Shown: in pieces, positions 44,272-57,900 of the stretch | Layout of the letters: the number at the start of each line of letters is the position of its first letter | Numbering within the stretch: position 1 is the first letter of the stretch | Source of the DNA: Bolinopsis microptera | Lineage: Eukaryota > Ctenophora > Tentaculata > Lobata > Bolinopsidae | DNA length: 64,000 nt | Assembly: GCF_026151205.1 (NCBI RefSeq) | Contig: NC_087078.1 | Location: forward strand, 5,225,675 to 5,289,674 | Direction: 5' to 3' | Made by a program: the position numbers and the translations under genes | Notes under the pieces: generated by a model | Database searches by the model: none | Told to the model about the DNA's origin: nothing | What the model saw: only the letters and a program-made list of their open reading frames with translations

Positions 44272-47200
44272 ATGTACCGTGGTGTGTTGTTAGCAATGAT
44301 CTGGTATGTTGTCTTTGTTGTGACGTCATCCAACGAAGTCTCCGCCGTTAAAGGTTGGTTTGAGCATATGCATTTGCATAAATTCGTATAAAGAAATTAA
44401 ATTAACTTAAATGACCGAAACCTTATCACATCGGTCGTTCGCTTTTCCATCAATTCTTTAATTCAGGGCTTACAAATTGTAACGAGTTAAGGTTTATAAA
44501 TTTGTGTGTTTCCTATATCAAAGTGTTCAGCTAATGTATATTAGGAGCAAGTTCGCTTTCAGACAAAGCGAACAAAATGTATTAGGGCAACTTAAAGTTT
44601 CATGAGTGAAGCAATTCGTCGCGTTATAGGAAAATTGTGGAATAATTTATTAATTTATCTTGTTTCTTATAAATGAGCACTCTGTCATATCGTTATTGTT
44701 ATTTTGAATGCATTTATGACCCTGACGATTGCTTCACACATGAAACTTTACGTTGGATTAATACATCGTGTTAAAGTTTATAACATAAATAAGTATACAC
44801 TTTGTCTATATTTCTTGTATTGCAGATGTTGGATGTTGGAGCGAAGGTGACAGGGAGGCAAAAGGATCTAGTTACAATGGAACTCAGTCTGTAACTAAAG
44901 GTGGTTTCACCTGTCAGAAATGGTCTGAACAGTCACCTCATGATCATATCTACACTCCGGACACATATAGTGACAAAGGAGTAGGTGATCACAACTACTG
45001 TAGGAACCCATCATTGTACGATGAAATATGGTGTTACACAACCTCACCCGAAAAACGGTGGGACTGGTGCGAGGTTCCTACTTGCAATACAACAGGTTTG
45101 CTTCATCATCTGAGTAGTACTTTAGCATCAACTTGTGTGTTGAAACACGGAAAGTATTCACGACCTGCAAATTTCAGTTTTTAAAACCCCCTTTACTATT
45201 TTTCACCCTGAATACATTTCTGGCTCTATACTAATGCTAAATTTCTCTAACTAGTATTAGGATGGAGAACGCAAAAGACAGGTGCCTGGTTTCCGTATGA
45301 GTGGGACGAGGTCCCTCTGGAAGTAAAAACTACCAGCGCTATATACGAAATTGTATTTTATGTAGCGAACTCTTTCGGAGGCAACCAAGAATTTGCAAAA
45401 GTGGTAGTGCGACTGAGCCCCGACTTATACCCAACCTACTCCGTGGAGAATTGTAAACGAGCAACTCCTATGGTAAATTTGCCCCCAGCTCCGGATGACC
45501 TGAGAATCTGGTCGTTTATTAAACAAGGATATGAAGGTCTTTCAATCAAGTGTAACAAGAAGTTGGTGGCCGAACTCCTGTTTGCTGAATCAGACATTCC
45601 AAATTGTTTACACTCGAAATGGATGACCACAAAAGTAAAATACATTAAGTTTGATTCAGCTCGGGATACAACAGTTAGCATTCGTATAAAAGGTATGTTA
45701 GTGTTAGAGTTAAAATCATTATAAAAATGTATAAAAGGTTGACTTGATATGATGTATCATGAAAATTTATTTTATGATGTTCTTTGAAAGACGAGGACAA
45801 AATCTTTGAGATGCTGTTAACAGATGATAATAAATCACTCTACATTGGACTATAACGCGATTCTGATTACGTTTAACACGTTCTCTGGATGACTCTGACG
45901 AATAATTGAAAACACCAACCGTTTACTTTGACCCCAATCCTAACCCTAACTCAATCCCTAACTCGAGCATCTCAGCATCAGTTACAACTCTAACCGTAAC
46001 AAGAAACTTGACATACAGGAATTCCTGGCAAAATTCAGAATTTGGCCGCCAAATATTTTTGGAGGCCTAATTTAAAAATCGGCTGCCTAGAATAAGGTCG
46101 AAATGCGATTTAGAGTCGATTCCGAAAATTTCATGCAAAAATTTTGAAAACTGATTGAGTTATTTCGAAATTGATGAAATCAATTCCGCGAATATCGCGA
46201 ACGAAGATACCGGCAATTTTGTTCATTTTTAGGGTATTTTCGCCTTAGTATCCACATTTAAACAGATATAAAGCTATAACTTACAGAAAATATGTAGCCA
46301 AGACCTTCGATTTACAAAAATTGAAAAGATTTTCCCGGTGAATCAGGATTTGATTAAACAAGCGTGGCCAAAATACACTGTCAAACTTCCAAACGTTTGT
46401 GAAACTGAAAGTTAATCTTTCGCAAGTTGACTTGATCAATTTCATAAATATTATCTGTACACGGGGTCATCATAATAAATGCTCTGACTCTGATGCACAA
46501 GATAACTTACATGCCTGGCCTTTTGCCGTCGTCGATAAAAGACTTATTTCCTTCCGATATACCAAAGTATGGCACGTCTTATGACGACAATATCAACTTG
46601 AGCTGGCTAACAACGTACTCTCCACCGGATCTACGCGCTGCCGCTAGTGTTATCTATAAGTATAAAGGTCCTATATAAGCTATTTATACAGAGCACAACA
46701 TTAGTCGCATAACTTGCCCATCTAGAATTAATTAATTTTCTCAATATGCATTTATGAGAAATCAGCAAAGCGTGTAATGATAGAACTACAAAGCTCAGGA
46801 AACAATGAAGAATGGCCACCTTTTCTGTTACATAATTTACACGGGCTACATAAATCGACAAGATCAGGCACTCAACAAATCAACTACCGAGAATAACCTA
46901 AGGAATAAGTAAAACTAGACGGTTAGCACATTAGTCACTATCAACCATATGCCACATTTTTCACTGCCCATTCACTGTCATATTGATAGCGTCATATTGA
47001 TAGCGCTAGTAGGTGCTGATAAGACATGCAGGCTCAGTTATTCTTATTTGTTTTAACTTCAAACAAGAGCACTATATACTGATACAGAGCACTATACTAT
47101 CGACTCTGCACTGCCCACTAATCGTTAATCCGATACAAGTAGCTTATAAAACAGTGCGTGTGATCATCTGTCGTATCAAATCAAATTATTTGTCACTATG

Positions 47201-48748
47201 TTAATAAATCATGATAATATGCAAGTTTTAATTTTTGCATACGGTCACTGGTCCTAGTTTGTTGGTCAACTGCTATCTCGAAATCAAGTTTCACAAAAAA
47301 ATACCCATGGCTTCCCCCCCCCCAACCCCCCTTAACTTGATAAAATAGACCAAATTTTGAATTCTGGTTCTAAAAAATGTTTATAGATAGCCTCGTTCAT
47401 GATTAACGAGTGGTGCTCGTACAATTCTTATTTAAAAAATTATCAGTATTTTCAAGTGAACGCATTGCCCGCCAACCTACAGCTTTACGGTAGGGGTTCT
47501 GTATTTTCCTCAACTCAAACTATTACCAGCTTTCACGCCGGTTTCTGGGATGTACTATCAAATACAAAAAGTTGACGGCCCTGCAGCATGGTACACGCTC
47601 ACTTCAACTTCTGATCAGAAGAATGGAACGAATAACTGGGTAAAACTGATTAACTTTGTTTTTAATATTTAGCAACAAAGCTCCCTCCCGTATTTCAAAA
47701 AACATTCTCATTCCTGGATTAGGAATCGACCGGCCGATCTCATTCATAATTCTGCCAGGTACACACAGAATTTAGCAATGGTTTCACTGATTGGGGACAA
47801 CGATGGATTATTTCTCAAACTGAGTACAACGGAAAAATCTGTTACAAGATAGAGGTTGCGGATGGAAGTAATGCGGGGAGAATGTTGGTAGTAGACAATA
47901 GCACCCAAGATTCGGAGGGCGATGCCAGGGCTTTTGTACTCGATACCCCTGATCATGAGGAAGTTGATGAGTGCTGGATGATCGAGGACGATCTTTCAGA
48001 AGGAGGTTTTCCTGTCGGATACAAAATAATGAAATCTCATGGTAGACAGAAGAACAAATATTTATTTGCGGGATTAGTCAGAGATGAAGATTCATTCTGG
48101 GTTTCTGTTACAGACAGAACAGATGCTGATATTTTGTGGTTTATTGATGTAGCTGTAATAGGGATGCTTTTAAACCATGACAGTATGAAGGCCTCCCAAA
48201 GTTCTTTTCTTCCTAATGGTGAAACAGCAAATCTAGCAATTGACGGCAACAAAGATGGGAAAAAGGGATCTTGTAGCCATACAGCCACGATCCGAGAAAG
48301 CTGGTGGAAAGTTGATCTTGGAGATACGTACATAATTGACAAAGTGGTTATCTACATCCAAAAAGAGTGCTGCCAAGAAAGGATTGGTGGAGCTACGGTT
48401 AAAGCTGTTCTAGAGAAAATTCAGGTTGAGTGTGGCAAGGTACACTACAAATACGGAAAAAACGAGTACACGATCGAATGTAACCATCAGCCGAGTGCAA
48501 ACCAGATTAGGATAGATCAACCCAACAATTACTTGGTTCTTTGTGAGGTCGAAATTTATGGTACATTAATGAAGAAAAAGCTGTACATGCCCCCAAAAGA
48601 ATCAAATCTTGAGGTCCTTTCAGAAATGAGAGAGAAACATAGAAATAAGACCAGCGACAATAACGATCACAGCAAAGATAGTTCAGCAGGCAGCATGTTT
48701 TCAGGAGACATTATTGTTCTTCTAGTTACTACTGGGATGATTTTTTAA
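44272..48748 (+). CDS. Kringle / F-type lectin (fucolectin) surface protein, copy B
   Basis: Five exons: 44272-44353, 44826-45095, 45255-45692, 47530-47639, 47759-48748; 629 residues. Exon sizes and phases match copy A, apart from 6 nt fewer in exon 3 (TSAIYEIV in place of ISAIGSNDEIV, and LSPDLYPTY) and 3 nt more in exon 5. Signal peptide, six-Cys kringle, unassigned domain, trefoil-like part, F-type lectin (SCSHTATIRESWWKVDLGDT, ECCQERIGG, LVLCEVEIYGT) and GPI-like tail (SSAGSMFSGDIIVLLVTTG) are all intact. In the lectin signature H-x26-R-x-D the Arg and Asp positions are Gln and Glu. Intron 3 is 1.84 kb because it contains a copy of the 930-bp segment. Confidence 0.85.
46297..47237. repeat. 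~930-bp segment in intron 3 of copy B
   Basis: Second member of the family described at 43135. It is preceded by a repeat (46017-46160: GGAATTCCTGGCAAAATTCA, GAATTTGGCCGCCAAATA) whose relative forms the long hairpin at 52862. Confidence 0.85.
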
Positions 48749-48962
48749 GAGAAATTGTTGGAATTGGTATGGCCTATCTGATCTTCCAATTTCCTAAGTG
48801 TTATTGATAACTGAGCGATACAAGTATCACAAAAATAGAAGTCAACAAACTTCAAAAATAATTTTACCTTTCCAGACTTTATTACTTATCTTTATTATTT
48901 ATCCGTACAATATAATAATAATATGATAAAGCTAGTTTCAAAGCTGTAAATAGTTACATATC

Positions 48963-49265
48963 TAAGGGTCGAATAAGACGGGCTGTGACTCGAACCGTGA
49001 CAACACTCACGACTTAAAGTAGAAGTAGTATGTTTAGAGGTCATGAAAGTTTTCACGTCATTCATGTGAGTTGTCATGAAGTGTGTTTAGGGGTTGTGAG
49101 AAGGATCCGCGAAGACTACTAGCCACGTGTTTAAGTCTTATCAAAACACGTAAAATGCCGAAATCCGTGTCCTTGGCATTCTGATCCCACAGTCTGTTTA
49201 GCTCTTCGTGACTCATTGTGAGAGTTGTCATGGCTCGAGTCACGATCCGTCTGTTCCTACCTTAA
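48963..49265. repeat. MITE-like element downstream of copy B
   Basis: Orthologue of the inverted-repeat element at 37945, slightly shorter through small deletions (CATGAAGTGTG where A has a longer stretch). Confidence 0.65.
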
Positions 49266-49982
49266 TGAGGGTGCTACAGAATTAAAAATAAAGGAATACG
49301 TATTCCGGAGAGTTTTTTTCATTTTTTTGTCCAAATGTGGCGTTTTCCTTGTAAATGTGGGAGATCTATTTTAGGAAGGGAAAAGTATGGGGAGTCTATC
49401 CATCCAATCTAAAAATATCTGGAAAATGAAAATCCAAACTCTCCAAGAGCCATGCAAATCAGTATATCGAATCTGAATACTGAGTTTTGAACAAAATGTT
49501 GGTTGCAGAGTATTTGATAAGTTTATCGAACAGCTCCACTTTTACATGGACCCTCGAACATGCCCTCTCCAAATTAAACGTCCACCTCGCGTGAGCTGGA
49601 TGGTGCCGACGGTTGAGGTGTAAGGTATTTAATATTTTGCTGAGGACTGAACTCGACATTCTGACAAAACGCCATTATGTCTCGGAATAACTATAAGGCT
49701 TGGAGCAAGCAACAAAGACCTTTGAGAGGATTTTCAGGATTTCCACTAGATTGGCTCTTAATTTAAATATGTACTGATCTTCTGCCAGGTGTTTTCGTTC
49801 AAGTCCAACGGCACATATAGAATTTATTATAGATGTGTAAGTTAGAAATTAACTATGCTAAATAGGCTCTCGAGAACTGTTTGGTCCTGATTGATCATCT
49901 AAAAAAGCAAAAAACACTGAAGCTAGCAACATCAACTCAAACCAATTAATTCACCACAAAATATATTTGACCCATATTATCC

Positions 49983-50297
49983 CTTCGCCTTAGTTTCAAT
50001 TTTATCTTTGCAAAGGATTTTACCAGCCTTTATGAAAAACACTTTATCCTTCTCTTCTGCCGCTTTATCCCTAATTTCCTTGACTAAGTCTATTTGAATC
50101 TGGCGTTTTTCAGAAGACCGATCTGGACAAACGAAATCAATGTTAAACTTCTCTGTTATCCTCAGATTCTTAGCGTTGGCAACAACCTGATCAACAACAA
50201 TTGAGCTGTAACTGTATTGTCCTTAGATTTCCTACCAATTCTGCACGCTTCAACAATCTTCGGTTTCTGTCCAATGTTTTGAAAAAAAACATTCATG
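49983..50297 (-). pseudogene. Fragment resembling a LINE ORF1 protein, unit B
   Basis: Same fragment as at 39549 with about 30 bp deleted between the RIGRKSKDN and SSIVVDQ segments, so the frame is broken. Confidence 0.42.
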
Positions 50298-50439
50298 GTA
50301 TTTGGGGATTTTTTCATTTATTTATTTTACAAAAATAAAACCCAATATTTGAAAAAATCAATAAAATAAATCGAATTCATTGCTAATTGTGGTAAGTACC
50401 ACGCCTCTACTTATTCCAAAATGCCTTAATCTTAGTATA

Positions 50440-52220
50440 GAGGAAGTAGAGCTTATGTTTGTATTTTATCACTTTTTATTTTGTAATATTGCTAAATTGT
50501 GATTATGAATCAAAATTGTTTGATAACATATTTGAAAATTGCGTTTGTTTTGTACAGAAGGAACCATACATAAACCAGATTGAAACAAAAATAGATACGA
50601 ATAGCCCAAGAATTTCGCATGGGCCGCTTTTGAATGACAATGATTGGGAAGAGGTGTATAGTAGGTACTACGACTTCAGTAATGCCAACCTTAATAAATT
50701 CCTAACCCTACTGAACACGGACCTCTCAAAGCTCCACACTTCTCATGAATTCTCGGATTTTACTAAATTATTTGATCATGTATTTGACGAACATGCAAAC
50801 TTGATCATGTACTTGATGAACATGCAAACTTGTAAAGCCAAAAACTACTAAACGGAATCCTATCAATAACCCCTGGATAACAGTATTTCAGCAGCCGGTG
50901 AAAAAAAACATGAATTAAAAGATGCCTGGCTTACATCTATAACTAAGGCAAACCCTGATGGAGACCATGATCTCGAACAAACCCTCAAGGTATACCGAAG
51001 GATTTTTAAATCTGTAATTAACTCCGCAAAAAATACTTACTCTTGCAACCAAATCATAGAAAATAAGCACGACCGTAAGAAGACATGGCAGATCATTAAT
51101 GAACTTAGAGGGAAGTGTAAAAAGAGTATCAAACCCTCATTTATAATCGACAACAGAAAAATAACTGATAGAAGGGTTATTGCAAACGAGTTCAACAAAT
51201 ACTTTAACGCCATTGCCTCCACTCTAAATGAATCAATAGCTGACCTGCCTATACAGGCTTCTGAATTTTCAACATTTGAAGACTACCTCCTGCCATCAAC
51301 AATAACTCTATATTCCTAACTGACTGTTCACATACTGAGCTCATGGAAATAATTTCTAAGTTGGAAAATGGCAAATCTAGTGATATCCCAATCCGTGTAA
51401 TCAAAAAGTCAGCTCATCTAATCTGCCCTGTTTTAGCCCAAAATTTCAACAAACCCATGATGAGCGGGGTATTTCCCGATGTTTTGAAAGTTGGGAAAGT
51501 TACTCCTATATTTAAGAAAGGAAACGGAGAGGATGTAGGAAACTACAGACCTGTCTCTACACTGCCTATATTTGGTAAGATATTTGAAAAAGTGATATAC
51601 AGCCGTATCTATAGTTTCGCTTTGTCACAAAATATCCTTGATGAAAACCAATTTGGCTTCCGCAAGTCCCATTCTTCTAGCCATGCTGTTAACTACTATG
51701 TTAGGGTTATTGAAGAGAGCATAAAAAACGAAACCATGTTCTAGGAATATTTATAGATTTGAGTAAAGCATTTGATACAATCGACCATAGTACATTCCTA
51801 ACAAAACTAGATAGGTATGGAATAAGAGGCAATGCAAACTGTCTCATTAAAAGCTACTTATCAAATAGAACACAATACACAAAGGTCCTTGATGAAAAAT
51901 ACGAAAACCTTATCATTAAATATGGAGTTCCACAAGGCTCTGTTTTGGGACCGCTCTTTTTTCTTCTATACATAAATGATAATGCCAATTCCTCGGATTT
52001 AGGAACTTACATACTATATGCTGACGACACCAGCATTTCTATTAATGGCAAAACTGTAGAAGAAGCTTATGAGAAAGGCAACAAATTGCTTACCCGTATA
52101 AAAAAGTATAATATGATCCCTAACAAACTACACATCAACATGTCAAAGTGCTGTTAAATGCATTTTATTTTTAAACCAAAGGCTAATAAACCAGTAAAAT
52201 TGCCAGATTCGCTTCAAAAC
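50440..52220 (+). mobile_element. Decayed LINE (CR1/Jockey-like), unit B
   Basis: The linker region (WLTSITKA-type, NQIIENKHDRKKTWQIINEL, FNKYFNAIASTLNES) is followed by the RT: NGKSSDIPIRVIKKS, GNYRPVSTLPIFGKIFEK, NQFGFRKSHSSSHAV, then a frameshift at 51744, [63 protein letters not shown]. Stops or shifts occur at about 51317, 51744 and 52155, and the thumb region is cut off near 52220. The first two lesions are present identically in the unit C copy, so the element was already dead when the block was duplicated. The 5' part, where an endonuclease would be, is missing. Confidence 0.85.
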
Positions 52221-52439
52221 CATAATCCCGATATACTCTGACCGTACCCAACCCTTAATAATTAATTTCAAACTCCCAGGTCAACAGGTCAAGGTCGTTT
52301 GAAGCAGCAAAGGAAACGGAGTGAGCTCTTAACCAAGATTTAATGTAAAAATCAATGAATAGCCCTAATTTCGTTAGCTTCTTCCGTTTAGTGTGGTAAA
52401 TATTGGTTAGCTGGTTCTGCAACAAGTACATTTTTAAGA

Positions 52440-52712
52440 CGTACAACAACAAGATACAAGGGCAGGTCTCTCCCGAACGTTGGGATGGCCTGAGGTGCTG
52501 ATCTCCTTTTCAGTATCCCTAAGCCACTCTGGGCAGAGGCACTATAATCTTATAATAGCTGTAGGGGAGTTAGTCCTTCGAGCCAGAGAGTGTGTATCAC
52601 CAGCCAAAGCTGTACCAAATCACAGCTTGGTAACTGGCCGACTTGCATCCGACCGGATTTGAACCCGGGTCTTTTGCTAATTGGTAGGCGATCAATACAC
52701 CACCCGCCCGAC
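52440..52712 (-). repeat. Candidate tRNA-derived SINE
   Basis: On the minus strand, GGGCGGGTGGTGTATTGATC is followed by GACCCGGGTTCAAATCCGG, whose GGTTCAAATCC matches the Pol III B box (GGTTCRANTCC). A poorly conserved A-box-like stretch lies ~45 bp upstream. It does not fold into a proper tRNA, and it continues about 200 bp into unrelated sequence, as SINEs do. No second copy is visible in this window, so the call is tentative. Confidence 0.4.
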
Positions 52713-52861
52713 TTTTAAGACGTAGATTGCATTAATACTCATTAATAGAAGAGTTTGTCTCAGTTGTGAACATGATCCTCCTCATAACAGTAAGCTTAGT
52801 AGGAAGTCAAGTGTAGGGTAACTTTTCGAGGAGTGATCTGAGGAACGGTACCTCACGTCTT

Positions 52862-53066
52862 TTTTCAGAATCAACGTAGAATCGCATTTCAACCTTAAGT
52901 TTTGGGACAGAATTTTGAGTTAGGCCTTTAAAAAAAATTGGCGGCCAAATTCTGAAAAATGCCCGGCAAATATTGGAATTTGGCCGCCAAATTTTTTTAA
53001 AGGCCTAACTCAAAATTCTGTCCCAAAACTTAAGGTCGAAATGCGATTCTACGTTGATTCTGAAAA
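52862..53066. repeat. Long hairpin: 91-bp arms around a 23-base loop
   Basis: The arm 52862-52952 (TTTTCAGAATCAACGTAGAA ... GGCGGCCAAATTC) is the reverse complement of 52976-53066 with only about two mismatches. The arm sequence is related to single-orientation copies in intron 3 of copies B (about 46025-46130) and C (about 56655-56765). Confidence 0.92.
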
Positions 53067-54084
53067 TTTCATGTAAAAATATTGAAAGCCTATTGAGTTC
53101 TATTGTTTTGAGCGACGTCAGTTTTGCAAATATCGATATTTGACCAATTTATGGGCCAAAATCGATCAAAATTGGTGCGTATGCCCAAATATGGGCATAT
53201 GGTTTTTGGCTCATAACTCAGCCATTCTTTGTCCAATCTTGATGAAAATTCATATACGAGTTCAGGGGACCACTAGCTACAAGTAGAGCACCTAAAATCT
53301 GAGTTTTGAGAATGTTCAGGGTATTTGGCTAAATTGGGCCTAATTTGGACCAAATATGAGCGTGGCTGCACCGCGGGCACCGTTTGGCGGTTGGGGTCCG
53401 GGACCCCCTCAAAAGTTCGGTCACCGGTCTTAGTTTGTTGGGCAACTGCTATCTCGAAAACAAGTTTCACAAAAAAATCAGGGTGAACCCCCCCCCCCCC
53501 TTATACTCAATTGTCATGTGAACTCAATCAATGTTATGTGAAGTCAATGAGTGGCATGTGACCACAATCATTAGCCTGGGACTGTACTTATGTTTGAGGA
53601 TATAATTGATTGAAATGTTTATTGATAAATTGTATGATAGTATCCAATACTGTGAATTTTATTGACATACGTTGCATGCCACTTTTCGCGCGCGAAGCGC
53701 CGCCGTATTGGGATACGAAACATGTATCAAGAATTTTACTGTGCCTGAAAGTAACTGAAACATAGCTCTTCGAGCAAAAGTAATTGTCTTAACCCCACCA
53801 ATGCGCACTTGTTACCCCATTTTCTCTTGAGTCTTTAGGATGAATGGTTGAGATGCAATCACGCCTTTGCCTCCGAGGCCCAAAGACATGCTGAAGGCAA
53901 GGTCGTGGAGACATGAGACCCGGACTAAATTTATCCCTTAATTTAGCATATTTATGCACGATTTCCTCACTTTCAGGAACCTATCTCAACGTTTAAAGGT
54001 TAAAAACGGCGATTTTAAACATTTTACCTGTATAAGCTCCTCAAAAAATTAGGGCGTGGCATGTGGAAGCACATCTCGCTTCAA
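53067..54084. other. Repeat-rich DNA between units B and C
   Basis: Contains a segment (GTCTTAGTTTGTTGGGCAAC, 53430-53450) also found in intron 3 of copies B (47250) and C (57880), a C13 run at 53488-53500, and the 31-base dispersed repeat at 53662-53692 followed by a GAA-loop hairpin. No gene is seen. Confidence 0.5.
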
Positions 54085-54915
54085 TTTGAAGCATTTTCGA
54101 AATCAGCGTTTAAAAAAACGTCGAATCGAATTGGCCCTCTCGGAATTCCAATGTAGTGTGATTTATCACGCTCAGTAACATAAAGTTAGATTTTGCATTT
54201 CGTTTGTTCAGTATGGCACTGTAATGTTAATATCTTCGAAAAATATTTGAGCAAGTATCTTTTTGATAACAATCTCATGAAGCTAATTTTAGAATTAACG
54301 TATGTTGTAACAATATGTGGGGGCGAAGTAAATTAGTTTTTTAATGATGCAGACTATGATACAGCTATTATCTGCGAGTCTGAACTTGATGAGGTGCAGC
54401 TAAATAACAGAAATGTTCATTGTGCACTCTGTTACTTTTAGGTGGCGGTGGTGCACGTCTCTGGAGCATTACAATGAACCTCTTCTGCACTCTGAGTCGT
54501 AACAATAAGCTACTTTTATAATGCCAATGGCGATTCAGCATTCCCCTTCTATAAGTATAACTATAACAGTATAACGTGCCTTTGTACAACTAAGTATTTC
54601 ATTTCAAAAACTCAGTACTGTATCATTTCTGATTTTACAATATAAGTCACATTACTTGATATGTCATGTTTTCAAATCACATTCTACTTTTATAAGTGAC
54701 CTATGGCAACATGTTAAAAATCAAAGCTGTGATTTGCCAAGACAAAAATTGAAAAGATTTTCCCGGTGAATCAGGATTTGATTAAACAAGCGTGGCCAAA
54801 ATACACTGTCAAACTTCCAAACGTTTGTGAAACTGAAAGTAAATCTTTCGCAAGTTGATTTGATCAATCTCATTTTTACAGATCTTATGACTTATAATAA
54901 TTGATCTTGATGATA
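54085..54915. other. Upstream region of kringle/lectin copy C
   Basis: Parallels 42450-43270 in unit B and 32830-34140 in unit A but with many small deletions. Includes the conserved acceptor-like CTCATTTTTACAG ending near 54890, which is followed by ATCTTATGACTTATAATAAT in all three units. Confidence 0.5.
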
Positions 54916-57900
54916 ATGTACCGTGGTGTGTTGTTTGTAATGATCTGGTATGTTGTCTTTGTTGTGACGTCATCAAACGAAGTCTCCGCCGTTAAAGGTT
55001 GGTTTGTGCATATGCATAAATGCGTATAAATAAATTATACTAATTTAAATTACCGAAACCTTATGATATCGAAAATGAAATCGCATCGGTCGCTCGCTTT
55101 CCCATTAATTCTTTAACCCAGGGTTTACAAATTGTAACGATTTAAGGTTTATAAATTTGTGAGTTTCCTATATCAAAGTGTTCAGCTAATGTATATTAGG
55201 AGCAAGTTCGCTTTCAGACAAAGCGAACAAAATGTATTAGTGCAATTCGTCGCGTTACAGGAAAATTGTGGAATAATTTATTAATTAATCTTGTTTCTTA
55301 TAAATGAGCACTCTGTCATATCTTTATTCATATTTTGAATGCATTTATAACCCTGATGATTGCTTCACACATGAAACTTTACGTTGGATTAATACATATC
55401 GTGTTAAAGTTTATAACATAGATAAGTATACACTTTGTCTATATCTCTTGTATTGCAGATGTTGGATGTTGGAGTAAAGGTGACATGGAGGCAAAAGGAT
55501 CTAGTTACAATGGAACTCAGTCTGTAACTAAGGGTGGTTTCACCTGTCAGAAATGGTCTGAACAGTCACCTCATGATCATATCTACACTCCGGACACATA
55601 TAGTGACAAAGGAGTAGGTGATCACAACTACTGTAGGAACCCATCACTGTACGATGAAATATGGTGTTATACAACCTCACCCGAACAACGGTGGAACTGG
55701 TGCGAGGTTCCTACTTGCAATACAACAGGTTTGCTTCATCATCTGAGTAGTACTTTAGCATCAACTTGTGTGTTGAAACACGGAAAGTATTCACGACCTG
55801 CAAATTTCAGTTTTTAAAACCCCCTTTACTATTTTTCACCCTGAATACATTTCTGGCTCTATACTAATGCTAAATTTCTCTAACTAGTATTAGGATGGAG
55901 AACGCAAATGAAAGGTGCCTGGTTTCCGTATGAGTGGGACGAGGTCCCTCTGGAAGTAAAAACTACCAGCGCTATATACGAAATTGTATTTTATGTAGCG
56001 AACTCTTTTGGAGGCAACCAAGAATTTGCAAAAGTGGTAGTGCGACTGAGCCCCGACTTATACCCAACCTACTCCGTGGAGAATTGTAAACGAGCAACTC
56101 CTATGGTAAATTTGCCCCCAGCTCCGGATGACCTGAGAATCTGGTCGTTTATTAAACAAGGATATGAAGGTCTTTCAATCAAGTGTAACAAGAAGTTGGT
56201 GGCCGAACTCCTGTTTGCTGAATCAGACATTCCAAATTGTTTACACTCGAAATGGATGACCACAAAAGTAAAATACATTAAGTTTGATTCAGCTCGGGAT
56301 ACAACAGTTAGCATTCGTATAAAAGGTATGTTAGTGTTAGAGTTAAAATCATTATAAAAATGTATTAAAGGTTGACTTGATATGATGTATCATGAAAATT
56401 TATTTTATGATGTTCTTTGAAAGACGAGGACAAAATCTTTGAGATGCTGTTAACAGATGATAATAAATCACTCTACATTGGACTATAACGCGATTCTGAT
56501 TACGTTTAACACGTTCTCTGGATGACTCTGACGAATAATTGAAAACACCAACCGTTTACTTTGACCCCAATCCTAACCCTAACTCAATCCCTAACTCGAG
56601 CATCTCAGCATCAGTTACAACTCTAACCGTAACAAGAAACTTGACATACAGGAATTCCTGGCAAAATTCAGAATTTGGCCGCCAAATATTTTTGGAGGCC
56701 TAATTTAAAAATCGGCTGCCTAGAATAAGGTCGAAATGCGATTTAGAGTCGATTCCGAAAATTTCATGCAAAAATTTTGAAAACTGATTGAGTTATTTCG
56801 AAATTGATGAAATCAATTCCGCGAATATCGCGAACGAAGATACCGGCAATTTTGTTCATTTTTAGGGTATTTTCGCCTTAGTATCCACATTTAAACAGAT
56901 ATAAAGCTATAACTTACAGAAAATATGTAGCCAAGACCTTCGATTTACAAAAATTGAAAAGATTTTCCCGGTGAATCAGGATTTGATTAAACAAGCGTGG
57001 CCAAAATACACTGTCAAACTTCCAAACGTTTGTGAAACTGAAAGTTAATATTTCGGAAGTTGACTTGATCAATTTCATAAATATTATCTGTACACGGGGT
57101 CATCATAATAAATGCTCTGACTCTGATGCACAAGATAACTTACATGCCTGGCCTTTTGCCGTCGTCGATAAAAGACTTATTTCCTTCCGATATACCAAAG
57201 TATGGCACGTCTTATGACGACAATATCAACTTGAGCTGGCTAACAACGTACTCTCTACCGGATCTACGCGCTGCCGCTAGTGTTATCTATAAGTATAAAG
57301 GTCCTATATAAGCTATTACCGAGCACAACATTAGTCGCATAACTTGCCCATCTAGAATTAATTAATTTTCTCAATATGCATTTATGAGAAATCAGCAAAG
57401 CGTGTAATGATAGAACTACAAAGCTCAGGAAACAATGAAGAATGGCCACCTTTTCTGTTACATAATTTACACGGGCTACATAAATCGACAAGATCAGGCA
57501 CTCAACAAATCAACTACCGAGAATAACCTAAGGAATAAGTAAAACTAGACGGTTAGCACATTAGTCACTATCAACCATATGCCACATTTTTCACTGCCCA
57601 TTCACTGTCATATTGATAGCGTCATATTGATAGCGCTAGTAGGTGCTGATAAGACATGCAGGCTCAGTTATTCTTATTTGTTTTAAATTCAAACAAGAGC
57701 ACTATATACTGATACAGAGCACTTTACTATCGACTCTGCACTGCCCACTAATCGTTAATCCGATACAAGTAGCTTATAAAACAGTGCGTGTGATCATCTG
57801 TCGTATCAAATCAAATTATTTGTCACTATGTTAATAAATCATGATAATATGCAAGTTTTAATTTTTGCATACGGTCACTGGTCCTAGTTTGTTGGTCAAC

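Noticed and set aside
52600..52712. tRNA gene on the minus strand
   Set aside because: A B-box is present, but no acceptor stem or cloverleaf can be drawn. I treat it as a SINE candidate.
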